From assembly GCF_001043175.1 (NCBI RefSeq), contig NZ_CP011494.1, forward strand, positions 1,178,001 to 1,242,000: DNA of 64,000 nt, in the 5' to 3' direction. Position numbers and translations under genes: made by a program. Positions 41,801-49,462 of this stretch are shown here, piece by piece (position 1 is the stretch's first letter; every line of letters starts with the position of its first letter). This stretch comes from Marinobacter psychrophilus (GTDB lineage: Bacteria > Pseudomonadota > Gammaproteobacteria > Pseudomonadales > Oleiphilaceae). The notes beneath the pieces are model-generated. The model saw nothing but the letters and a program-made list of their open reading frames with translations. It was not told the DNA's origin and searched no databases.

Positions 41801-43792
41801 CGACACTTCCGGGAAATGGGTATTAACCCGGCGGACGACGAGTTTACCGTGGTGGGCATTGGTGACATGGCCGGTGACGTGTTTGGCAACGGCCTGCTGA
41901 GCTCAGAAAAAACCCGCTTGGTAGCGGCGTTCAACCATATCCATATTTTTATCGATCCGTCTCCGGACGCAGCCAAGAGTTATAAAGAACGCCTGCGCCT
42001 TTTCAAAATGCCGCGTTCGGCCTGGACTGATTACAACAGCGAGTTGCTATCCGCCGGTGGTGGCGTTTTTAGCCGCAGTACGAAATCCATTCCGCTGAGC
42101 CCCGAAATCAAAGCCCTGCTAGGAATTAACGCAGATCGGGTGCCGCCCAACATGCTGATTGCCCACATTCTCAAAGCGCAGGTAGACCTGCTATGGGTTG
42201 GCGGCATTGGCACCTATGTTAAAGGCGGTGGTGAAAGCCACAGCGATGTCGGCGATAAAGCCAATGACGGCGTTCGTATCAACGGCGCTGACCTGCGCTG
42301 CAAGGTGGTTGCCGAAGGCGGTAACCTGGGCCTTACACAGCGTGGTCGTATTGAATATGCGCTCAAAGACGGGCGCCTGAACACCGACTTCATTGACAAT
42401 TCCGGTGGTGTGGACTGTTCAGACCACGAAGTGAATATAAAGATTCTGCTCAATCGTTCCATTGTGATGGGCGATTTGACTGCTAAACAGCGCAACCTGC
42501 TGCTGGAAGACATGACCGAAGACGTGTCTGCGCTGGTGCTGAAGAACAATTACCGCCAGACCCAGGCTCTGAGCATCGCCAGCGAAGATGCCCCCAAGCG
42601 CATTGAAGAATGTCGTAGGCTGATGAACACCTTAGAGGCAGAAGGCAAACTTAACCGCGAGCTGGAGTTTTTGCCTGACGACGAGGCCTTAAACCAGCGC
42701 AAGCAGGCCGGTAAAGGCCTGACACGGCCGGAACTTGCGGTGTTGATTGCGTATGTAAAGGCAGACTTAAAGCAGACTCTGGTCGCCAGCAACCTGCCTG
42801 ATGACCCGCTGTTGGCGGGGGAAATGTACAAGGTGTTTCCGCGGGAGCTTAATCGCAAATTTGCCGAAGAGCTGGGCGAACACCAGCTAAGGCGGGAAAT
42901 CATTGGTACCCAGATTGCCAATGATATGGTCAACCACATGGGCATTATTTTTGTCGACAGCATCAAACAAGCGACCGGCGCCGATTCGGCGCAGATAGCC
43001 TTGGCCTGGATTATTGCCCGCGATCTGTTCCGTGTTGACACCTGGTGGGACCGTATTGAAGACCTGGATTTCCATGTAAGCGCTCAGCTACAGATAGAAC
43101 TGATGCAAGAAGTTATGCGACTGATGCGGCGCACTGTGAAATGGCTTTTGCGTAATCGCCGCGCCGAACTGTCGATTGCCCATCACATTGAGCGCTTTGC
43201 CGACAGCGTTTGGGCTATTACTGCGGGCCTGCCAGACTACCTTAACGGACAAACCCGTAAACTCTGGGAAAAGCGCTATCAGGCTCTGATGGATTCCGGA
43301 GTGCCGGAAGATCTGGCGCCGGTGCTGGCCGGCACCAACTATTTGTATTCGTCGCTGGGTATTATCGAAGCCCAAGAAGCGACAGACGTGCCATTGAAAA
43401 CTGTGGCCAGCTTGTACTACGAAATTAGCGAACGTCTGCAGTTGAACTGGTTTGCCGGCGCCATCTCGGCGCTGGTGCCAGCCAGCCACTGGCAGTCGCT
43501 GGCGCGGGAAAGTTTCCGTGAAGACCTGAACTGGCAGCAGCGGGCGCTTACCACCGGCGTGCTGCAGCAAGCAGGCGAGCCGCATGATGTGGCCCAGTGC
43601 GTGGATCAATGGATGGCTCATCACCAGCCCAAGATTGACCGCTGGCAGGAGATGTTGGTCGAGTTGAAACGCAGCACTGAGCCGGAATACGCGATGTTTT
43701 CTGTGGCCCTGCGGGAACTACTGGACCTGGCGCAGACAACGCTTCACCAGGCACCCGCTGAACCGGTAGAAACGGCTTCTGATGTGAACTAG
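38888..43792 (+). CDS. gdhB: NAD-specific glutamate dehydrogenase, GDH-180 class
   Basis: A 1634-residue enzyme of the large NAD-dependent class that deaminates glutamate to 2-oxoglutarate and ammonia. The N-terminal half carries ACT-like and regulatory regions (about 1-700). The catalytic core begins near residue 815 with [45 protein letters not shown], holding the substrate lysines. An NAD-binding segment with [20 protein letters not shown] follows, and a long helical C-terminal domain ends the protein. AGAGG lies eight bases before the ATG. It is a single gene, divergent from moxR, followed by a hairpin, and provides a catabolic route for glutamate/arginine carbon. Confidence 0.97.
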   Translation: [1634 protein letters not shown]

Positions 43793-43801
43793 GTATTGAT
43801 T

Positions 43802-43820
43802 AACGGGAGCAATTCCCGTT
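43802..43820 (+). terminator. weak terminator-like hairpin after gdhB
   Basis: AACGGGA and TCCCGTT form a 7-bp stem with a 5-base loop, 9 bases after the gdhB stop, followed by CAATCTTTC. The T-content is modest, so termination may be partial, leaving some read-through into the carbonic anhydrase gene. Confidence 0.45.
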
Positions 43821-43856
43821 CAATCTTTCGCCTTAACTCAAAATCGGAGCGCGTAG

Positions 43857-44537
43857 ATGGGGCAACTGGATTATTTACTGGAAAAAAACCGGGCCTGGGC
43901 AGAGGGTATTAAAGCACAGGACCCACAGTTTTTTGATCGGTTATCAAATCAGCAGGCCCCGGAATATTTGTGGATTGGTTGTGCAGACAGCCGGGTGCCA
44001 GCTAATCAGATTGTGGACCTGATGCCTGGCGAGTTATTTGTTCACCGTAACGTGGCCAACGTGGTGGTGCACACAGACTTTAACTGCCTGTCGGTGCTGC
44101 AGTTTGCGATTGACGTGTTGAAAGTGAAACACGTTCTTTTGGTGGGCCACTACGGCTGCGGCGGCGTTAAAGCCGCCCTGTTAAACGAGAGTTTTGGTCT
44201 GATTGCCAACTGGCTGCGCCACGTGCAAGACGTGCGTGATCGTTACCGGCACATTCTGACACCCATCACCAGTGTGCAAGATCGCGCTGACCGCTTGTGC
44301 GAACTGAACGTGATTGAACAGGTGGACCACGTGTGCCAGAACAGCATTGTTCAGGACGCCTGGAAACGGGGCCAAGACTTAACCGTGCATGGCTTCGTAT
44401 ACGACCTGCGTGACGGCATAATGCGGGATATGGGCATACCCATATCCAGCGCGGCCGTTAGCGAGCATGCCCGCCAACAATCGGTGGATGAAATGGTACT
44501 TCGCCCGGTGCGCTCCGGCCGCCTGATTAAAGCCTGA
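43857..44537 (+). CDS. can: beta-class carbonic anhydrase
   Basis: A 226-residue cytoplasmic zinc enzyme that interconverts carbon dioxide and bicarbonate. Zinc ligands are Cys42, His98 and Cys101 (IGCADSRVPANQ; GHYGCGGVKAA), with the Asp44-Arg46 dyad, so this is a complete beta-CA. GGAG lies just before the ATG. It may serve bicarbonate supply for carboxylases; it sits between gdhB and the methyltransferase pair without obvious functional link. Confidence 0.96.
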   Translation: MGQLDYLLEKNRAWAEGIKAQDPQFFDRLSNQQAPEYLWIGCADSRVPANQIVDLMPGELFVHRNVANVVVHTDFNCLSVLQFAIDVLKVKHVLLVGHYGCGGVKAALLNESFGLIANWLRHVQDVRDRYRHILTPITSVQDRADRLCELNVIEQVDHVCQNSIVQDAWKRGQDLTVHGFVYDLRDGIMRDMGIPISSAAVSEHARQQSVDEMVLRPVRSGRLIKA

Positions 44538-44551
44538 ACTACGGAACGTCC

Positions 44552-45646
44552 ATGTCTGCATTACCTAATTCTCACGAAGCGCTGCTTCGTAATCGTTCTT
44601 ATCTGACCGGCAAGGTCGCCCTGTTGGGCGCTACTGTACCGGGTTTACTAACTGAGCTGGCAACGTTGGGCAGCACTGGCCTGGCTATGACCGAACACGC
44701 CGGGTACGCCCAGGCCCTGGAACAGGCCGGCAGTTGGCCGGTGGCCTTTGGCTACGACGCCCCGGCCCTGACTGCCGCAGCTTTTGATTCTGTTGTGGTG
44801 TTTTTGCCCAAGGCCCGCGCTGAGCTGGATGTGCGACTGTCGCTGGCGCGTTGGCTGGTGTGCCCCGGTGGCCGCCTGCTGGTGTTGGGGGAGAAAAAAG
44901 AGGGCATTGCCGGCGCGGTAAAACAGCTGCGCGAGGCCTTGCCTCAGGTGCAAAAAATTGACAGTGCGCGGCATTGTCAGGTTTGGTGCGCAGACGACGT
45001 AACACCGCTTGCGCACTTTGCCATCGCAGATTGGCTGGATTGGAGCCAGGTCAGCGTTGCTGGCCGGGGGCTCGAGGTAGCAGGCTTACCCGGTGTGTTC
45101 AGCCGTGGCGAACTGGATTCGGGCACAAGCCTTTTGCTGGAAACCTTGGCCAGCACCCCCTTAACCACCCTGTCGGTGCGGGCGGCGCCCGGTATACCGC
45201 CGACGCGAGCTGGCAAGGCCTTGCGTGTTCTCGACTTTGCCTGCGGTGCGGGTGTTATTGGCGCCTGGTTGCAGATTGATGAAAACACGGACCTAAGCGT
45301 TGACGCCGTAGACGTGCAGTCGCAAGCGCTGCTGAGCGCGCGCGCGACTTACAACCGAGTGGGTGCGCGGGGCGAGATTATTGCGGCTGACGGCATTGCC
45401 GGGCTAGACGGTCGTTGGCAGGCGGTAGTGTCTAACCCGCCGTTCCACAGCGGTGTGCGCACCGACATGACCATGACCGAGCGCTTTGTGCGCGACTTGG
45501 CCAGCCACTTGGAACACGGCGGTGAGCTGCGCCTGGTGGCCAACAACTTCCTACCTTATGAGGCCTTGATTCGTCGCTGTATTGGCCCGGTTGAACGGCT
45601 TGCAACAAACAACAAGTTTACGGTGTACCGAGCCTTTCGTCAGTGA
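44552..45646 (+). CDS. rsmC: 16S rRNA (guanine-N2) methyltransferase, RsmC type
   Basis: A 364-residue protein with the duplicated methyltransferase layout. The N-terminal half (about 1-185) is a degenerate, non-catalytic copy; the C-terminal half binds S-adenosylmethionine (VLDFACGAGVIGAWL) and has the N2-guanine motif NPPFHSG. RsmC methylates G1207 of 16S rRNA in E. coli. It overlaps the next, related gene by 4 bp, so the two rRNA methylases are made together. Confidence 0.88.
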   Translation: MSALPNSHEALLRNRSYLTGKVALLGATVPGLLTELATLGSTGLAMTEHAGYAQALEQAGSWPVAFGYDAPALTAAAFDSVVVFLPKARAELDVRLSLARWLVCPGGRLLVLGEKKEGIAGAVKQLREALPQVQKIDSARHCQVWCADDVTPLAHFAIADWLDWSQVSVAGRGLEVAGLPGVFSRGELDSGTSLLLETLASTPLTTLSVRAAPGIPPTRAGKALRVLDFACGAGVIGAWLQIDENTDLSVDAVDVQSQALLSARATYNRVGARGEIIAADGIAGLDGRWQAVVSNPPFHSGVRTDMTMTERFVRDLASHLEHGGELRLVANNFLPYEALIRRCIGPVERLATNNKFTVYRAFRQ

Positions 45647-46902
45647 CGTGGCCGTTGAATCTGGAGCGCGCGGTGCCTGCGCCAACGCTTGATAAGGCAG
45701 CGAAGCCAAATGCCAAGGCTGCCAGCCTTCAAGCCTGGGATTCAGCGGATGAACTGCTATTGCAGCAGGCCACGCATTGGATGAAGGACGGGTGGCTGGC
45801 GGATAAACAGCCGGCGGGTAAACAACACCCGCGGGTGCTAGTGGTGGATGATAACTTTGGCGCCCTTACGCTGGGGCTATGGGAATCGCAGCCGATTACC
45901 CTGGCCGACAGCGCGGCCCTTGAGGGTTTGCTGGCATACAATCTTGCTTTGAATCCACCGCTGCAGAGCAATCTGAGCGATCAGCCAGTGCCTCTAAGCT
46001 GGTGCGACGACCCGGTGTTGGCGCAGGAAACGGCAACAAACAGCTCGCACAGCGACAGTAGACTGGAAGGGCTGTTTGATCTGGTGGTCATGCGCATTCC
46101 CCGCTATGGCGACTACCTAGCCTGGCTGCTTCGACGGGTGAATGCCTTGCTGGCAAACAACGGCGTGCTACTCGCTGGCGGTATGATAAAGCACTTGCCA
46201 AATCGCAGTGTGGACGTATTTGCCCAGGCAGTTGTTACCGAAAAAGTGTGCCCGGCGCGCAAAAAAGCGCGGGTGGTGATATGTCGCAAGGGGAGCGCAG
46301 AGTTAACAAACTGGACCCCGGCGTGGCAGGGCTACTCGCTTGCTGCGGGCGCTGAAAAAGCAAAAGCACTGAACGTTGCAGCTCTGCCGGCGGTCTTCGC
46401 CCGCGACAAGCTGGATATTGGCACCCGGGCATTGCTGCCCCACGTTACGGAGGCAGCCGCAGCGTTGGCTCCAGGCGCGCGTGTATTAGACCTCGCCTGC
46501 GGTAATGGCGTACTTGGATTGGCAGCACTGGCGGCGAACAGCCACCTTGAGCTGACCTTCAGCGATGTTTCCAGCCAAGCGGTCATTAGCGCCGCTACCA
46601 ACGCCGCCCGTGAATTCCCCCACAGTGCATTTGCTTTCCGCCATGCCGACAGCATTGCGGCAGACGGCGGCGAGTTCGATCTGATACTGCTTAACCCGCC
46701 GTTTCACGAGGGTGGGGTTGTGGGTGATCATATCGCTCTAGCGCTGTTTGCCGCTTCCCGCCGCCACCTTCGCCCTGGTGGACGCCTGTTGCTGGTGGGT
46801 AACAGGCATCTGGGTTACCACCGCAGCCTTGGCCGCTTTTTCCCCCAGGTGCGCCAGCTAGACGCCAACCCTAAATTTGTGGTGTTAGCAGCCAGCCGTT
46901 AA
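45643..46902 (+). CDS. rlmG: 23S rRNA (guanine-N2) methyltransferase, RlmG type
   Basis: A 419-residue relative of RsmC, with an N-terminal degenerate half (about 1-220) and a C-terminal catalytic half: VLDLACGNGVLGLAAL for S-adenosylmethionine and LNPPFHEGGVVGDHIA for the base. The ending GNRHLGYHRSLGRFF is typical of RlmG, which modifies G1835 of 23S rRNA in E. coli. The GTG start at 45643 overlaps the rsmC stop (GTGA). The specificity assignment is by resemblance. Confidence 0.87.
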   Translation: MTWPLNLERAVPAPTLDKAAKPNAKAASLQAWDSADELLLQQATHWMKDGWLADKQPAGKQHPRVLVVDDNFGALTLGLWESQPITLADSAALEGLLAYNLALNPPLQSNLSDQPVPLSWCDDPVLAQETATNSSHSDSRLEGLFDLVVMRIPRYGDYLAWLLRRVNALLANNGVLLAGGMIKHLPNRSVDVFAQAVVTEKVCPARKKARVVICRKGSAELTNWTPAWQGYSLAAGAEKAKALNVAALPAVFARDKLDIGTRALLPHVTEAAAALAPGARVLDLACGNGVLGLAALAANSHLELTFSDVSSQAVISAATNAAREFPHSAFAFRHADSIAADGGEFDLILLNPPFHEGGVVGDHIALALFAASRRHLRPGGRLLLVGNRHLGYHRSLGRFFPQVRQLDANPKFVVLAASR

Positions 46903-47004
46903 AAGCCAAACGCTGGTGTCCGTTTACGACCGCTTTTGATCACAACTTTTGATTGCAGCTTTGGATCACGCCCCTTAACCACACCTCTCGATCAGGCAAC
47001 GGAA

Positions 47005-47619
47005 TTAGATGGCAGGGCGGTCGTAACCCAAGCGGGCCAAGGTGTCGACAATGGTTTGGGTCTGGCTGTCGATTTCAATGTTTACGTTCTGGCCCACACT
47101 GGTTTCGCCAAAAACCGTGGCGCGCAAGGTTTCTGGAATCAGATGGACATTGAAGCGGTTGTCATGCACTTCGCCAATGGTAAGGCTGGCGCCGTTAATA
47201 GCAATGTAGCCCTTGGCAAACACATAGTGGGCCCAGGCTGCCGGTACTTCAAACCAAAGGCTAACGTTATTTTCGCTGCGCACAATATCAACAACCTGCG
47301 CGCGAGTGTGAATGTGTCCCGAGAGTAAATGCCCACCAATTTCATCGCCAATGCGCGCTGCGCGTTCGTAATTCACCTGGCTGCCGGCCTCCAGAGCGCC
47401 CAACGTCGTCGCCCGCAGGGTTTCCTGCATGGCGTCAAAGTAGAGAACGTCGCCTTGCTGGCGGGTGACGGTCATGCAGGTTCCGTTTATGGCAACCGAG
47501 GCGCCGATGGTCACGCCTTCGGCTCTGCCAGCGGGCAAGGCGATGGCAAACGTACTGAGCCCTGGCGCAGTGATAACGTCTTCAATGGTCGCAATGCCCT
47601 GAACAATGCCTGTAAACAT
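47005..47619 (-). CDS. ribE: riboflavin synthase, alpha-subunit family
   Basis: A 204-residue enzyme made of two similar lumazine-binding barrels: MFTGIVQGIATIED...IGASVAINGTCMTV and IGDEIGGHLLSGHIHT...FAKGYIAINGASLTI. It converts two 6,7-dimethyl-8-ribityllumazines to riboflavin plus a pyrimidine. The length, the MFTGIVQG start and the SGHI motif resemble the E. coli enzyme. It stands alone, convergent with rlmG and divergent from the unknown gene next door; no FMN riboswitch was seen before it in the 41-base gap. A second riboflavin synthase elsewhere is possible. Confidence 0.9.
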   Translation of the reverse strand: MFTGIVQGIATIEDVITAPGLSTFAIALPAGRAEGVTIGASVAINGTCMTVTRQQGDVLYFDAMQETLRATTLGALEAGSQVNYERAARIGDEIGGHLLSGHIHTRAQVVDIVRSENNVSLWFEVPAAWAHYVFAKGYIAINGASLTIGEVHDNRFNVHLIPETLRATVFGETSVGQNVNIEIDSQTQTIVDTLARLGYDRPAI

Positions 47620-47660
47620 GGGGAAAGCCTCTTGCGGTTGAAATGATGACGTAGCATACG

Positions 47661-48686
47661 GTGGGCCAGAATAACCAGATGACGCCAGAGGAACAACGCG
47701 GGCCTCAAGATTCTGCCGCCGGTGCCGTTAAAGTTGATAAGTTCTTACATTTTCAGATGGAATTGCCCATGGCCCAGAACACAGGCACCCAGGCGCGACA
47801 GGCACCTGCAACGGCGTCGTCAGCCGCAGCGCCCGCGGTATTGCGCCAAGGCCGGGCGGCAGACCGGGCGCCGGCCGCGGCGGATAAGGCTGTCGCGGTT
47901 GCAGGCCAAGTCACTCAAAATAACACTCAACCGTCAAGTGGCTCAAATGAAAGCGCCAAGCAGCCGTCTGACGCAATGGCTGCCGACGCGGCGGGCAGTC
48001 GCGATGCTTCCTCTGGTACCAATCGTGACAAAGCCGCCAACCACCAGCGACAGCTGCGATTGATGATGCGCCAATGTGACCGGGTGCTGCTGGCCGATTA
48101 CGACTTGCTGGCGATGGAGAAATGGCCGGATAACGCCCGGATTTCTGCTGCGCGAAGGCGCCGGGATCTGTGGTTGCTGGCGGTGACCGTTGCTGCTGTT
48201 TTCTTTGTCAGCGGCGTGCTTGGTTTATTGCCGGCGTGGCTGGGCGGTGCAGGTTTTGGTGTGTTTGTTACGACGGTCCTGCTGGCAGTACCGCCGGTAC
48301 GCCGGGTATTCAATCCACGTCCATCAAACCGGGAGCTGGTGCAACAGCGAGGGCAAATGCTGCGGGACGCCAGGCGGCATGTGGCGCATCTAGAGGGAGT
48401 CGATGGGCTGGCGTGGCAGTGCGAACGTATGGCGGCGTTCAACCCTGCGCTGGCAAGTCATAGCTTTTCGCGATTACGGGAAGCATCGAAGACGCATACA
48501 CTGGTGCAACAATTGACTGAGCGCAAATACGTGCGCCTGTATCTGTTTTATCTTGTAGAGGCTGACAAAGCGTACCAGAGGTTGCAACAGGTGTTTCTGG
48601 ACAGTCGCCAAGAGGGACTGGATCAGGGTTTGGCGGAAGGCGGCCCGGTAGACGACGGAAAGGACAGTGCTAACTTGACAAATTGA
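47661..48686 (+). CDS. unknown two-helix membrane protein upstream of psrA
   Basis: I do not recognise this protein of up to 341 residues. The first third is low-complexity, rich in Ala, Gln, Ser and Pro (about 35-125). Then come a charged segment with MMRQCDRVLLADYDLLAMEKWPDNARISAARRRRDLW, two adjacent membrane helices (about 172-192 and 196-215), a basic PPVRRVFNPRPSNREL stretch and a helical, probably coiled, C-terminal region (about 225-330). This looks like an inner-membrane protein with both ends in the cytoplasm. The start is GTG at 47661 or ATG at 47679. The perfect -35 of the psrA promoter lies inside its last codons. Function unknown. Confidence 0.7.
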   Translation: MGQNNQMTPEEQRGPQDSAAGAVKVDKFLHFQMELPMAQNTGTQARQAPATASSAAAPAVLRQGRAADRAPAAADKAVAVAGQVTQNNTQPSSGSNESAKQPSDAMAADAAGSRDASSGTNRDKAANHQRQLRLMMRQCDRVLLADYDLLAMEKWPDNARISAARRRRDLWLLAVTVAAVFFVSGVLGLLPAWLGGAGFGVFVTTVLLAVPPVRRVFNPRPSNRELVQQRGQMLRDARRHVAHLEGVDGLAWQCERMAAFNPALASHSFSRLREASKTHTLVQQLTERKYVRLYLFYLVEADKAYQRLQQVFLDSRQEGLDQGLAEGGPVDDGKDSANLTN

Positions 48687-48703
48687 TCCTTCAAACGTAT
48701 GTT
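48675..48703 (+). promoter_or_regulatory. psrA promoter
   Basis: A perfect -35 TTGACA (48675-48680) and -10 TATGTT (48698-48703) are separated by exactly 17 bases. The -10 lies inside the first PsrA-type palindrome, so bound repressor would block RNA polymerase. The -35 overlaps the end of the upstream coding region. Confidence 0.75.
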
Positions 48704-48704
48704 T
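48693..48704. promoter_or_regulatory. PsrA-type operator, copy 1
   Basis: AAACGTATGTTT is a perfect palindrome matching the published PsrA pattern (AAAC-N4-GTTT core). It covers the -10 of the psrA promoter. Confidence 0.75.
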
Positions 48705-48705
48705 A

Positions 48706-48717
48706 AAACGTATGTTT
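48706..48717. promoter_or_regulatory. PsrA-type operator, copy 2
   Basis: An identical AAACGTATGTTT follows after one base, 13 bases centre to centre from copy 1, near the expected transcription start. The tandem copies suggest two dimers side by side or a choice of overlapping sites. Confidence 0.75.
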
Positions 48718-48752
48718 AAAACACACGGTTATCAATAGAATCAGGATTTACA

Positions 48753-49436
48753 ATGGCGCAATCAGATACTGTAGATCGCATTTTGGATGCAGCGGAAGAG
48801 TTGTTCGCCGATCGTGGGTTTGCTGAAACGTCGCTGCGGATGATCACCAGCCGGGCAAAAGTGAACCTTGCCGCTGTAAACTACCACTTTGGCTCCAAAA
48901 AATCCCTGATACAAGCAGTTTTTGCCCGCTTTTTAACACCTTTTTCGGCCACCGCCGAAGCGGCGTTTGACGATCTGGAAAAAAGTTGTAATGGCAAAGC
49001 GCCAACGTTAAATCAGACCCTGCGGGCCCTGACCGAAAGCGCAGTGCGAACGCCCCAGCGCAGCGAGCGAGGCATTGCGATCTTCATGCGGCTTCTTGGC
49101 CTGGCCTATACCCAGTCGCAGGGGCACTTGCGAAAATTTCTGGAGCAGGAATACAGCGAACCCTTCAGCCGCTTCATGGGTTTGTTGAAAGAAGCCACGC
49201 CAGAGCTTTCTGTGGTCGATCGTTACTGGCGCATTCAGTTCATGCTTGGCGCCACCGCTTTTACCATGTCCAGTAATGAAGCTTTACGTGATATTCTGGT
49301 TAACAAGATGGGCGTGGAAACCAGCGTGCAAGAAATTGCTGCGCGTCTGGTGCCATTTTTGGCGGCTGGCATGCAGGCGAAAGACCCGATGCTGGCTCCT
49401 ATGCCCTGCAATCAGGAATCACTGGCTGTGTTGTAA
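48753..49436 (+). CDS. psrA: TetR-family fatty-acid-responsive regulator PsrA
   Basis: A 227-residue TetR repressor. The helix-turn-helix (about 26-48: SLRMITSRAKVNLAAVNYHFGSKKSLIQAVF) and the rest of the N terminus closely resemble Pseudomonas PsrA, which senses long-chain fatty acids and controls beta-oxidation, rpoS and its own gene. The C-terminal ligand domain keeps FMRLLGLAYTQSQGHLRKFLE. The two palindromes overlapping its promoter fit autorepression. The start ATG at 48753 follows a 66-base gap that is almost all regulatory sequence. Confidence 0.92.
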   Translation: MAQSDTVDRILDAAEELFADRGFAETSLRMITSRAKVNLAAVNYHFGSKKSLIQAVFARFLTPFSATAEAAFDDLEKSCNGKAPTLNQTLRALTESAVRTPQRSERGIAIFMRLLGLAYTQSQGHLRKFLEQEYSEPFSRFMGLLKEATPELSVVDRYWRIQFMLGATAFTMSSNEALRDILVNKMGVETSVQEIAARLVPFLAAGMQAKDPMLAPMPCNQESLAVL

Positions 49437-49462
49437 TCAGTCAGTGCCGCCACTAAGCCCGA

